DNA of 64,000 bases, taken from NCBI RefSeq assembly GCF_000469305.1, contig NZ_KI270992.1, positions 48,905-112,904 of the forward strand, given 5' to 3'. Source of the DNA: Faecalitalea cylindroides ATCC 27803 (lineage in GTDB: Bacteria > Bacillota_I > Bacilli_A > Erysipelotrichales > Erysipelotrichaceae). Positions 9,342 to 17,262 of the stretch are shown piece after piece. The notes under the pieces were generated by a model. It made no database searches. It was given only the letters and a program-made list of their open reading frames with translations, and was not told where the DNA came from. The number at the start of each line of letters is the position of its first letter. Within the stretch, counting starts at the first letter, position 1. The position numbers were made by a program, and so were the translations under genes.

Positions 9342-10439
9342 ATGTCTTTGAATAAACTTATCTTAAATATAGCTTTAAAAATAGTTGACATCCTTACGTT
9401 TTGGGTCAAGAAAGATAAGAAACGCATCACTTTTGTTTCTTTGACACAATCTCATTTAGCCAGTGATTTTAAATTAATTGATGATTTACTGAAAAAAGAA
9501 AACAAATATCATATTCATTATAATTTGATCGAATTTGAAAAAAATCTCTTAGGTGATTTTAAATACTTTCTGAATTGTTTAAAACAACTGGTAGAGTATA
9601 AAAAGTCAGCTTTGATCATTATCAATGATAATAATTATGTGATTAGTCATTGTAAACCTCAAGGGACAAAAGTTCTTCAGGTTTGGCATGCCTGTGGTGC
9701 TATAAAAAAATTCGGAAATGAAATTAAAAGGCAATATCCAATTCGAAATTATGATGCGATCATCTGCAATGCCAAGGCATGGAAACCTGTATATGCCAAA
9801 TCGTTTGGGGTTTGTGAAGAACAAGTTCATGTTACAGGAATGCCAAGAATTGATTTGTTGTTGGACGATTCTTTACAGAAAAAAAATAAAGAAGAATTTT
9901 ATAAAAAATATCCTATGTGTGTTGGGAAAAAACTTTGTCTGTATGCTCCTACATTTCGTGGCAATATTATAGATGGCTTTAAGATCAAATCTTTTGATTT
10001 TGAAAGAGTTGAATCTATGTTGAGCGATGAATATCTTTTCTTATATAAATTTCATCCATTGTTGGGGGATGTAAAAGTAAATTCTTCTAAAGCAATTAAT
10101 GTGAATGAAGAAGATTTATATACTTTATTTACGGTAAGTGATTGTTTGATCAGTGATTATTCATCAATTCTTTTTGATTATTCGTTATTGAATAAAAAGA
10201 TGATTGCATATATAGATGATATTGATGAATATGATAAAACGATTGGTTTAAATGTTGATTTAAGAAAAGATTTCTGTGGGCCAATCTGCAAAGATGAAGA
10301 AGAGTTGGCCAATGTCATAAAATCAGAAAACAAAGATCAGCGTATTAAATCTTTTCAGAAAAAGTATATGTATTATACAGATGGAAAGAATACCACACGT
10401 GTTATTAAATTAATTGATAAACTGATGAATGATAAATGA
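9342..10439 (+). CDS. CDP-glycerol glycerophosphotransferase family protein
   Basis: 365 residues from ATG 9342, just after the stop of the previous gene; an in-frame start 105 nt earlier lies inside that gene and has no SD. The motif order matches the family: VWHACGAIKKFG near 114 (A replaces the usual T of HGT), LYAPTFRGN near 203, YKFHPL near 237, LISDYSSILFD near 269. It is the fourth glycerophosphotransferase module in this block. The variant HACG sequence is characteristic of a subfamily often found beside sugar or polyol-phosphate genes, so a donor other than CDP-glycerol (for example CDP-ribitol) is possible. Confidence 0.82.
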   Translation: MSLNKLILNIALKIVDILTFWVKKDKKRITFVSLTQSHLASDFKLIDDLLKKENKYHIHYNLIEFEKNLLGDFKYFLNCLKQLVEYKKSALIIINDNNYVISHCKPQGTKVLQVWHACGAIKKFGNEIKRQYPIRNYDAIICNAKAWKPVYAKSFGVCEEQVHVTGMPRIDLLLDDSLQKKNKEEFYKKYPMCVGKKLCLYAPTFRGNIIDGFKIKSFDFERVESMLSDEYLFLYKFHPLLGDVKVNSSKAINVNEEDLYTLFTVSDCLISDYSSILFDYSLLNKKMIAYIDDIDEYDKTIGLNVDLRKDFCGPICKDEEELANVIKSENKDQRIKSFQKKYMYYTDGKNTTRVIKLIDKLMNDK

Positions 10440-10449
10440 TAATTAGAGT

Positions 10450-10484
10450 GAGTGTATCTGGTATTTTGAGATACACTCTTTATT
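10450..10484 (+). terminator. Intrinsic terminator closing the teichoic acid block
   Basis: A perfect 10-bp stem GAGTGTATCT (10450-10459)/AGATACACTC (10469-10478) with a 9-nt loop and a T-rich tail. Confidence 0.85.
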
Positions 10485-10516
10485 TTGATTTTAATAGAAA
10501 TGAACAATAAAAAAAC

Positions 10517-10543
10517 TTTTTTGGTATAATTTTTTGGTATAAT
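10517..10543 (+). promoter_or_regulatory. Duplicated extended -10 element
   Basis: A 13-nt unit, roughly TTTTTTGGTATAA, occurs twice in tandem. It places TATAAT at 10525-10530 and 10538-10543, each with an upstream TGG extended -10. The repeat lies 80 nt before the DUF1622 gene; no good -35 is seen for either copy. Confidence 0.5.
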
Positions 10544-10622
10544 GAAAAAAACGATCGATAAAGTTTAGTATATATCGAAATATCAAGAACAAAATAATAG
10601 CATGTAGAAGAAAGGGGATTAG

Positions 10623-10970
10623 ATGAGCGATTTTATAGAAGTTGTACACGAATATTTAAATCTATTTGCATATTTGGCGGTTTATTTTTTAGAAGCATTA
10701 TCCCTTTTTTGTATTGTATGCAGTGCAATTCAAAGTATGGTCGTTGCCTTCAACAAAGATAAAAACACTAAGAAACCTTTATTAAAAGGATTAAGCGTTG
10801 CGTTAACATTTAAACTAGCTGCCGAGATTGCTAGAACAATCACGGTTCGAAGTTTAGATGAAATCATTCAAATTGGAGCTTTGATAATGGTAAAGGCTGC
10901 CATAACAGCTTTGATTCATTGGGAATGGAAAAGTAAGGATGTAATGACAGATCTTGATGATATTGATTAA
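10623..10970 (+). CDS. DUF1622 family membrane protein
   Basis: 115 residues with three predicted transmembrane stretches (about 14-43, 58-70 and 82-102). The order ALSLFCIVCSAIQS, LSVALTFKLAAEIARTITV and LIMVKAAITALIHWE matches the DUF1622 family of small inner-membrane proteins of unknown function. The start is supported by AAAGGGGATTAG before the ATG. It is a single-gene unit between two strong terminators, and nothing in the context indicates a role. Confidence 0.75.
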   Translation: MSDFIEVVHEYLNLFAYLAVYFLEALSLFCIVCSAIQSMVVAFNKDKNTKKPLLKGLSVALTFKLAAEIARTITVRSLDEIIQIGALIMVKAAITALIHWEWKSKDVMTDLDDID

Positions 10971-10973
10971 AAC

Positions 10974-11001
10974 AAAACGAAGTAATCTATTACTTCGTTT
11001 T
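10974..11001. terminator. Bidirectional terminator between convergent genes
   Basis: AAAACGAAGTAAT (10974-10986) and ATTACTTCGTTTT (10989-11001) form a long hairpin with A and T runs on both flanks. It can therefore serve both the DUF1622 gene and the minus-strand methyltransferase. Confidence 0.8.
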
Positions 11002-11005
11002 TAGT

Positions 11006-11737
11006 TTATCTTTTTCTTGCGCTTATTAATAACATCATAGGGCGTCTCATTTCGTCTTTCATTCCAGGTAGATCCATCATATCTTTTGGTGGCTTTGGCT
11101 CAATCACATGCTGGAGTTCAAATCCTTTTTCTAAGAGAGTGTTTAAATATGTAGTTAATGTCCTATGATATTTAATGACTTCTTCACCTAAAAATATTGC
11201 TTGTCGCTGCCCTTCATAATAATAGTTATCAACAGGAAAATGAAGGATTTCTCCTTTTTTGTCATAATACCAGTCTTGATTGCCATAGGATGTAAAAATA
11301 GGGTGTTCGACTGAAAAGACAAATTCACCATTTGGCTTTAACCATTTATAGATATTATTTATCAAACGATCATAATCTTTAATATAGTGGAAGGCAAGAG
11401 AACTAATAATGGCATCATAAGATTCAGGGTCGGTATCAAAATCTTCTATAGCTGAATGAATATAAGTGATTTTATCATCCTGGTTCTTTTCTTGAGCAAC
11501 TTTTAACATTTTCTCTGAAATATCAACACCTACAACGGATTTAGCTTTATGCTCAGCAGCATATTTACAGTGCCAGCCATATCCACATCCTAAATCTAGT
11601 ACATGTTTTTCTTTAAAATCAGGTAATATCTTTTTGAGCTCATACCATTCTCCGGCTCCATCCAATCCTTTTTGTGAGCGAAACATCTGGCGATATTTAT
11701 TAAAAAATGTATCATCATCATATTTGTTTTCTTTCAT
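11006..11737 (-). CDS. Class I SAM-dependent methyltransferase
   Basis: 243 residues. Motif I VLDLGCGYG is at residues 46-54, the acidic ribose-binding turn in VGVDIS about 20 residues later, and motif IV-like SSLAFHY near 112. This is the Ubi/COQ5-type fold (Methyltransf_11/25). The substrate cannot be read from the sequence; similar stand-alone proteins methylate small molecules. The ATG follows AGGAGA at 7-8 nt. It is a monocistronic minus-strand gene between convergent and divergent neighbours. Confidence 0.8.
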   Translation of the reverse strand: MKENKYDDDTFFNKYRQMFRSQKGLDGAGEWYELKKILPDFKEKHVLDLGCGYGWHCKYAAEHKAKSVVGVDISEKMLKVAQEKNQDDKITYIHSAIEDFDTDPESYDAIISSLAFHYIKDYDRLINNIYKWLKPNGEFVFSVEHPIFTSYGNQDWYYDKKGEILHFPVDNYYYEGQRQAIFLGEEVIKYHRTLTTYLNTLLEKGFELQHVIEPKPPKDMMDLPGMKDEMRRPMMLLISARKR

Positions 11738-11857
11738 GAAAAAATCTCCTCGTATAGATTATATCATTATATCTGGACAAGAGTGATCATCATAATTTAT
11801 ACAATTTTAACATTATAAAAATTTTGTTGTGATAAAATATAATTAGGAAGTGGCTTT

Positions 11858-12094
11858 ATGAATTTAAATGGAGAGTCAAGCAAAAATAAAAAAACTATAT
11901 TAAATGGAAAACCTTTATATGGTTATGATCAGGCGAAGAAAAAGAATTATTTTCGCCATATTCAAATCCATAATAAGTTGACAAAACAATGGAGAAATAA
12001 TCCGGGAAAATTATCTAAAGCTCAAATTTCTAATATCATGATACGAGCAGTAATCATCATGTTTATCATCTTATTTGTTTTATCATTTTTATAG
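11858..12094 (+). CDS. Small C-terminally membrane-anchored hypothetical protein
   Basis: 78 residues; family not recognised. The N-terminal 55 residues are polar and strongly basic (KNKKT, KKKNYFRH). The last ~20 residues are a single hydrophobic helix ending at the stop codon, so the protein should be tail-anchored with the basic part in the cytosol. AGGAAG precedes the ATG. It ends 14 nt before the stomatin-like gene, so the two are probably co-transcribed, and it might be a partner of that membrane-scaffold protein (inference). Confidence 0.6.
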   Translation: MNLNGESSKNKKTILNGKPLYGYDQAKKKNYFRHIQIHNKLTKQWRNNPGKLSKAQISNIMIRAVIIMFIILFVLSFL

Positions 12095-12108
12095 AAAGGA
12101 GTTTTTTT

Positions 12109-13014
12109 ATGTTTATACTTATCATTGCGATTATTGTAGTTATTGGGTTTATATTATTTTATACGATACGAATTGTGCCACAGACAGAAGAGTATGTAAT
12201 TGAATTTTTAGGAAAATATAAAACAACATGGAGTGCAGGAATTCATTTCTTGATACCATTCTTTGAACGCGTCGTGTGCAAGGCTACCAGCAAAGAACAA
12301 TGTGCAGATTTTGAACCTCAATCTGTTATTACCAAAGATAATGTATCAATTTATGTAGATACGGTCGTTTATTTTAAGATCTTCGATTCAAAATTATTCG
12401 CATATGGTGCAGCAAATCCATTGTTTGCCTTAGAAAATTTAGCTGCCACAACTTTGCGTAATTTGATTGGTGATATGACATTGGATGAAGCTTTGACATC
12501 TCGTGATACGATTAATATAAAGTTAAAAGAAATTTTGGATGAAGCAACAGATCCTTGGGGAATCAATGTCAGTCGTGTGGAATTGAAAAATATTGATCCA
12601 CCAGCTGAGATCAAGAACGCTATGGAAAAGCAGATGAAGGCAGAACGAGAAAAACGTGAAAAGATATTACAGGCAGAAGCTTTCCAGGAATCAGAAATTA
12701 AAAAAGCTGATGGAGAAGCCAAAGCTATGGTTAAACGTGCAGAGGCAAAGCGTGATGCAGATATCGCAATTGCACAAGGTAAAGCTAAAGCAATTGAAAT
12801 GACGTATGAAGCCGAAGCAAAAGGACTGGAAAAGTTAAAGGATGCTCAGGCAAATTCTACAGTTGTGCAATTAAAATCATTTGAAGCATTACAGAAGCTT
12901 GCAGATGGTAAGGCAACCAAGATCATAGTTCCTACTTCTGTAGCAGAAAGTACCACAAAACAATCCATATTTGCAGAGATGTTAAAAACGCCAATTGAAG
13001 AAGATGTAAAATAG
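12109..13014 (+). CDS. SPFH/band 7 (stomatin-like) membrane protein
   Basis: 301 residues: an N-terminal membrane helix (about 1-22), then a classic SPFH/PHB domain (VPQTEEYVIEFLGKYK, AGIHFLIPF, then LRNLIGDMTLDEALTSRD). A helical Ala/Lys/Glu-rich region (about 175-255) follows, which should oligomerise as in stomatins and flotillins. These proteins scaffold membrane microdomains and often work with FtsH-type proteases or an NfeD partner. No nfeD is adjacent; instead a small tail-anchored protein precedes it by 14 nt. GAAAGGAG precedes the ATG. Confidence 0.88.
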   Translation: MFILIIAIIVVIGFILFYTIRIVPQTEEYVIEFLGKYKTTWSAGIHFLIPFFERVVCKATSKEQCADFEPQSVITKDNVSIYVDTVVYFKIFDSKLFAYGAANPLFALENLAATTLRNLIGDMTLDEALTSRDTINIKLKEILDEATDPWGINVSRVELKNIDPPAEIKNAMEKQMKAEREKREKILQAEAFQESEIKKADGEAKAMVKRAEAKRDADIAIAQGKAKAIEMTYEAEAKGLEKLKDAQANSTVVQLKSFEALQKLADGKATKIIVPTSVAESTTKQSIFAEMLKTPIEEDVK

Positions 13015-13020
13015 GTTTTG

Positions 13021-13050
13021 AAGTACATGTTTTGATGACATGTACTTTTT
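13021..13050 (+). terminator. Intrinsic terminator after the stomatin-like gene
   Basis: Perfect 10-bp stem AAGTACATGT (13021-13030)/ACATGTACTT (13038-13047), running into TTTTT. Confidence 0.85.
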
Positions 13051-13132
13051 AATTTGAGCTAAATAAATAAATATGACATAAATAATGTCTAATTAAAACG
13101 TATACTATAAATGAAGCTAGGAGGTATTGATC

Positions 13133-13264
13133 ATGAAGACAATAATTATGTGTATGGCAATCGATCCGTTTTTTGCGATCTTGGCAATTGGACAGTTTAT
13201 TTCATATTTAGGTTTTATTTCTGTAAGTGTTTTCGTTTGTAAAAAGGTATTATCTCGTCGATAA
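13133..13264 (+). CDS. 43-residue small membrane protein
   Basis: A short ORF with an AGGAGGT Shine-Dalgarno 6-7 nt before its ATG and a TATACT -10-like hexamer at 13101-13106. It encodes one hydrophobic segment (about residues 12-36, AIDPFFAILAIGQF then FISVSVFV) ending in a basic tail VCKKVLSRR, the positive-inside pattern of a single-span protein. Strong start signals and isolation between a terminator and the next promoter argue for a real gene. Function unknown; a toxin-like or regulatory small membrane protein is possible but nothing beyond topology supports it. Confidence 0.55.
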   Translation: MKTIIMCMAIDPFFAILAIGQFISYLGFISVSVFVCKKVLSRR

Positions 13265-13278
13265 ATATCGAAAAATTT

Positions 13279-13307
13279 TTCAAACACTTTGTTTTGTATG
13301 GTATACT
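13279..13307 (+). promoter_or_regulatory. Promoter of the PurF-like gene
   Basis: TTCAAA (13279-13284), 17 bp, TATACT (13302-13307) with an extended TGG just upstream. No purine riboswitch fold is evident between it and the ATG at 13343. Confidence 0.55.
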
Positions 13308-13342
13308 TTCTACATCAAATAGATGGAAAGAGGGAAAAGTAA

Positions 13343-14749
13343 ATGAGTGGTTTTTTTGGAGTAGCATCAAAAGAGAGTTGTGTATTAGATTTGTTTTTTG
13401 GAGTTGACTATCATTCGCATTTAGGAACTCGTCGTGGTGGTATGGCTGTACATGGAGAACATGGATTTGAACGCGCGATACACAATATAGAAAACACACC
13501 ATTCCGTACAAAATTTGATGCGGATCTTGATAAATTCAATGGAAATCTAGGGATTGGCTGTATTTCAGATTTTGAAGCACAACCTTTATTGATGCAATCG
13601 CATCTAGGATCTTTTGCGATTACTACTGTTGGTCGCATCAATAATCTTCAAGAATTAAAGGAGCTATGTTTTTCAAAAGGTATGTCTCATTTCTTAGAAA
13701 TGAGTACTGGAGATATCAACCCAACTGAACTTGTTGCGGCATTAATCAATCAAAAAGACAGCATAGAAGAAGGTTTAAGTTACGTACAGGATATGATAGA
13801 AGGAAGTATGTCTATTCTATTAATGACGCCACAGGGAATCTATGCGTCTCGTGATAAAGTAGGACGTACACCAATCATAATTGGAGAGAAATCTACTGGA
13901 TATTGTGCTACTTTTGAAAGTAGTGCGTTCTTGAATCTAGGATATCATCATTATCGTGATTTAGGTCCAGGAGAAATCGTATTCTTAACACCTACACATA
14001 TTGAAGTGAAGAAGAAACCACAAGAGGAAATGAAGATATGTTCTTTCTTATGGGTATATTATGGATATCCTACTTCTACGTATGAGGGAGTTAATGTTGA
14101 ATGCATGCGTAATCGTTGTGGAGAGATCTTGTCACAACGAGATGATGTAGATGTAGACAGCGTTGCAGGAGTACCTGATTCTGGTACTGCTCATGCCGTA
14201 GGATATGCGAATGCTAAAGGAATTCCATTTACTCGTCCGTTTATTAAATATACACCTACCTGGCCTCGATCTTTCATGCCAACTAATCAATCTCAACGTA
14301 ATATGATTGCCAAGATGAAATTGATTCCAGTAAAAGAATTGATCAAAGACAAAAGTTTGTTATTGATAGATGATTCTATTGTTCGCGGAACTCAATTAGG
14401 GGAAACAACAGATTTCTTATATGACAGTGGAGCAAAAGAGGTCCATGTTCGCCCGGCTTGTCCACCAATTATGTTTGGTTGTAAATATCTAAATTTCTCT
14501 CGTTCCAGTTCTGAAATGGATTTAATCACACGTCGTGTGATCCATAAATTAGAAGGAGATAATGTATCAGAAGAAACATTAAAAGAATACGCTAATCCAG
14601 ACAGTGAAAAATATCAAAATATGCTGGAAGAAATTCGTAAACGTTCAGGATTTACTTCATTGCGTTATCATCGTCTGGATGATATGGTCAAATCAATCGG
14701 GTTGGAAAAATGTAAACTTTGTACATATTGTTTTGACGGTGAAGAATAA
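13343..14749 (+). CDS. PurF-like amidophosphoribosyltransferase lacking the glutaminase nucleophile
   Basis: 468 residues. The phosphoribosyltransferase half is canonical, with the PRPP loop DDSIVRGT at residues 343-350 and RPACPPIMFGC following. A CxxCxxC at 457-463 could ligate an Fe-S cluster as in Bacillus PurF. The N-terminal Ntn domain is recognisable, but it begins MSGFFG, so Ser2 replaces the catalytic Cys. The Gln-binding GHxRYST and NGN motifs read GIGCISDFEAQ and VGRINN. Normal PurF makes phosphoribosylamine from PRPP and glutamine. This protein is likelier to use free ammonia or do something else. It stands alone rather than in a pur operon. Confidence 0.82.
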   Translation: MSGFFGVASKESCVLDLFFGVDYHSHLGTRRGGMAVHGEHGFERAIHNIENTPFRTKFDADLDKFNGNLGIGCISDFEAQPLLMQSHLGSFAITTVGRINNLQELKELCFSKGMSHFLEMSTGDINPTELVAALINQKDSIEEGLSYVQDMIEGSMSILLMTPQGIYASRDKVGRTPIIIGEKSTGYCATFESSAFLNLGYHHYRDLGPGEIVFLTPTHIEVKKKPQEEMKICSFLWVYYGYPTSTYEGVNVECMRNRCGEILSQRDDVDVDSVAGVPDSGTAHAVGYANAKGIPFTRPFIKYTPTWPRSFMPTNQSQRNMIAKMKLIPVKELIKDKSLLLIDDSIVRGTQLGETTDFLYDSGAKEVHVRPACPPIMFGCKYLNFSRSSSEMDLITRRVIHKLEGDNVSEETLKEYANPDSEKYQNMLEEIRKRSGFTSLRYHRLDDMVKSIGLEKCKLCTYCFDGEE

Positions 14750-14770
14750 AAGGTGCTTAGGCACCTTTTT
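14750..14770 (+). terminator. Intrinsic terminator after the PurF-like gene
   Basis: AAGGTGC (14750-14756), TTAG loop, GCACCTT (14761-14767), then T run, directly after the stop codon. Confidence 0.85.
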
Positions 14771-14825
14771 GTTATATGGAGACGAAAAGATTTTTAGTTT
14801 ATTATTTTTATGGTAGAATCAAGGA

Positions 14826-15665
14826 ATGAAATTAAAAAGAGTTTATATAGAAATTACAAATGGATGTAATCTATCATGTTCTTTTTGTGTTCAAAAACAT
14901 GAGAAGAGAAGAGATATATCGATTTTAGAGTTTGAATATATTTTAAAACAAATTAAGCCTTTTACTTCTTATATCTACTTACATGTTTTGGGGGAACCTT
15001 TATCTCATCCTAAACTGGAAGAAATTTTAAGCTTATGTCAAGTATATGGATTCAATGTCCAAATCACAACAAATGGAACATTATTGAAAAAGACGCTGCC
15101 TGTTTTGATGAATTATAAAGTAAGACAATATAATTTATCAGTTCATTCTTTTAGCCAACAAAATAAAGATTTACAAAGAGAGTATTTAGAGAACATAATT
15201 GAATGTGCAGATATATTAAGTCAAAAATCGTATATTTCTTATCGTTTGTGGTGTATGCAAGATGGATGTTTAGATAATGAAACCAAGAACATTTTAGATG
15301 TTTTTCTAAAGCATTATCATACAAATCTTGATGAAGTTCTAAAGAATCATCATACATTAGCAAAGAATCGATTTATTAGTTTTGACGATGTATTTGAATG
15401 GCCATCTCTTGATCATTGTTTTGTCAGCAATGTGGGAACTTGTAGAGGAACAAGAGATATGATCGGTATCTTAAGCAATGGAGATGTGATTCCTTGTTGT
15501 CTAGATGCTTATGCGCAGGCTAAATTAGGAAATATATTTTTAGAGGATTTGGATGACATTCTTCAAAATGAGAAAACATTAATGATTCGAAAAGGCTTTT
15601 TAGAAAATAAATTAAAACATCCTTTATGTCAAAGATGTCAATATCGTACAAGATTTGACAACTAA
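14826..15665 (+). CDS. Radical SAM/SPASM domain protein
   Basis: 279 residues. The CxxxCxxC cluster motif (C14, C18, C21) follows a strand beginning VYIEITNGC. A C-terminal SPASM-type region has several cysteines (TCRGTRD, VIPCCLD, CQRC) that could bind auxiliary Fe-S clusters. Such proteins modify peptides or enzymes or act as AdoMet-dependent maturases. No precursor peptide or partner is adjacent, so the substrate is unknown. The start is unusual: an extended -10 (TGGTAGAAT, 14811-14819) ends only 6 nt before the ATG, so the mRNA would be essentially leaderless. The AAGGA abuts the ATG and cannot act as a normal SD. Confidence 0.82.
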   Translation: MKLKRVYIEITNGCNLSCSFCVQKHEKRRDISILEFEYILKQIKPFTSYIYLHVLGEPLSHPKLEEILSLCQVYGFNVQITTNGTLLKKTLPVLMNYKVRQYNLSVHSFSQQNKDLQREYLENIIECADILSQKSYISYRLWCMQDGCLDNETKNILDVFLKHYHTNLDEVLKNHHTLAKNRFISFDDVFEWPSLDHCFVSNVGTCRGTRDMIGILSNGDVIPCCLDAYAQAKLGNIFLEDLDDILQNEKTLMIRKGFLENKLKHPLCQRCQYRTRFDN

Positions 15666-15704
15666 CAAATAATTTGTGATACCATGTGAAATGGTTTAGA
15701 ATCA

Positions 15705-15733
15705 TTGACAAACAATCACGCAGAATCTATAAT
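15705..15733 (+). promoter_or_regulatory. Consensus sigma-A promoter of the J-domain gene
   Basis: TTGACA (15705-15710), 17-bp spacer, TATAAT (15728-15733): a perfect match to the vegetative consensus, the strongest promoter in the window. No CIRCE element is seen. Confidence 0.85.
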
Positions 15734-15770
15734 TTTTTTCAAGTTAAGAAGAAAAAGGAGCATATTGTTA

Positions 15771-16298
15771 ATGAGGGATCCATATGAAGTCTTGGGTGTT
15801 TCAAGAAATGCATCAGAAGATGAGATAAAAAAAGCGTATCGTAGACTGGCAAAAAAATATCATCCGGATTTGAATCCAGGTGATGAAAATGCGGCAAAAA
15901 TGATGCGAGAGATTAATGCAGCATATGAGCAGATACAAAATCCTGAAAAGTATCAAAATTATGGGTACACCAATCAACAAAATCAGACGAATAATGGGTA
16001 TGCTCAAAACGGCTTTTATGGATATAACTTTAATCAAAATTCAAATTTTAATGGTTTTTACTATAATCCATTTGGTTTTAGAACATATACAACACACCAT
16101 ACAACAAGGATTCGTAATCCTTTTGTATATTTATTCATCATTTATTTTATCATTAACTTGATATCCGCATTATTTAGAGGTTTCTTTTATAACAGTTATC
16201 AATCGGATTATCAAAATCAATATAATTCTGATAACCAATATCAAGAAGAAATTCCGGATCAGGATTATTCAAGTTCACAAGACGGCGTTTGGCTTTAA
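15771..16298 (+). CDS. J-domain (DnaJ-like) membrane protein
   Basis: 175 residues from ATG 15771, preceded by AAAGGAG. Residues 1-65 are a J domain with the HPD tripeptide in [11 protein letters not shown] domains stimulate ATP hydrolysis by DnaK. There is no Gly/Phe region or zinc-binding domain as in true DnaJ. Instead an Asn/Gln/Tyr-rich linker (about 70-115) leads to one hydrophobic helix (about 120-142) and an acidic polar tail. It is therefore a specialised membrane-tethered co-chaperone; orientation and client are unknown. Its terminator hairpin encloses the stop codon. Confidence 0.85.
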   Translation: MRDPYEVLGVSRNASEDEIKKAYRRLAKKYHPDLNPGDENAAKMMREINAAYEQIQNPEKYQNYGYTNQQNQTNNGYAQNGFYGYNFNQNSNFNGFYYNPFGFRTYTTHHTTRIRNPFVYLFIIYFIINLISALFRGFFYNSYQSDYQNQYNSDNQYQEEIPDQDYSSSQDGVWL

Positions 16299-16313
16299 GC
16301 TAAACGCTTTTTT
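16285..16313 (+). terminator. Intrinsic terminator enclosing the J-domain stop codon
   Basis: GCGTTTGGC (16285-16293) pairs with GCTAAACGC (16299-16307), one G-U. The stop codon is in the loop, and T6 follows. Confidence 0.85.
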
Positions 16314-16320
16314 AAAAGAA

Positions 16321-16339
16321 AAAACAGCTTACGCTGTTT
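16321..16339 (-). terminator. Terminator of the minus-strand recG unit
   Basis: AAACAGC/GCTGTTT stem with a 4-nt loop; on the minus strand it is followed by a T-rich run. It lies against the lysophospholipase stop codon. Confidence 0.75.
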
Positions 16340-17250
16340 CATTTTTCAATAAAACTCAAGATATCTTGCATAACAACATCTTTACGTACTTCATGAAGGA
16401 TTTCATGACGCATGTGGTGATACATTTTTCCTTTGACATATGTATACCCAATCTTATTTAAGAATAGTTGAGCTCGTCGCCAATCTTCTTTGGTCATGAT
16501 AACAGGATCGTTTTCACCGGCAAGATATAATATAGGAAGATTTAAGTTTGTTTTTACCCAATCCGTTTCACTGTATGCGTTTTTCATCAATAAGAAAAGA
16601 TTTTTAAATCCATTCAAAGTAAAAGTAAATCCACAATTAATATCGGCGTTATATAGATTTACATTTTCAGGATTTGCACTTAACCAGCAATTCTTGTTTT
16701 CCCCTTTAAATTTTTTATCATAGGTACCTACAGAAAGATTTTGAATTAACTTAGAACGATGATAACTGCCTTTGATTTTTTCTAAAATAGTGACTAAGCT
16801 TATGGCTGCTGAACAAAGGGGATTATTTCCTGGCATACCACTTAAGATCAATTTTTGAACTTCGTTATCATAATTTTTTAGATAGTTTTGTCCGATCAAA
16901 GCACCCATAGAATGACCAAAGAGATAGATCGCTAGACCAGGGTATTTTGCTTTGATCATTCGAGTTATATCGTGTGCATCATATAATATAAATTTTCCTG
17001 TATCATCATAGAAGTATCCTTGATCGGCCAAATCACGAATGCTTTTACCATGTCCTCTATGATCATGAATAATAGTAATATATCCGTTTCGAGCAAAGAA
17101 CTCCATTGTTTCTATGTATCGTTTTTTATTCTCGGCCATGCCATGAAGAAATTGTATGATACCTTTTGGTTGAGATAAAGGTTGAATTTCAAGGACATCT
17201 AATTCCAATCCGTCACATCTTGATATGTATTTATATTGATCATGTTGCAT
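16339..17250 (-). CDS. Alpha/beta hydrolase, lysophospholipase/monoacylglycerol lipase-like
   Basis: 303 residues starting at ATG 17250 (AGAGG 7 nt upstream); a GTG six bases earlier is too close to that SD. Serine hydrolase features are the nucleophile elbow GHSMG near residue 113, the oxyanion region FLHGMAENKKRY near 35, Asp in AGENDPV near 245 and a His in the C-terminal HHMRHE region. Such enzymes release fatty acids from monoacylglycerols or lysophospholipids. It is the last gene of a five-gene minus-strand unit, 12 nt after the exchanger gene. Confidence 0.85.
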   Translation of the reverse strand: MQHDQYKYISRCDGLELDVLEIQPLSQPKGIIQFLHGMAENKKRYIETMEFFARNGYITIIHDHRGHGKSIRDLADQGYFYDDTGKFILYDAHDITRMIKAKYPGLAIYLFGHSMGALIGQNYLKNYDNEVQKLILSGMPGNNPLCSAAISLVTILEKIKGSYHRSKLIQNLSVGTYDKKFKGENKNCWLSANPENVNLYNADINCGFTFTLNGFKNLFLLMKNAYSETDWVKTNLNLPILYLAGENDPVIMTKEDWRRAQLFLNKIGYTYVKGKMYHHMRHEILHEVRKDVVMQDILSFIEK

Positions 17251-17262
17251 AGGCACGCCTCT

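Noticed and set aside
13308..13342. Purine riboswitch before the PurF-like gene
   Set aside because: Only about 30 nt separate promoter and start codon, too short for the aptamer plus expression platform.
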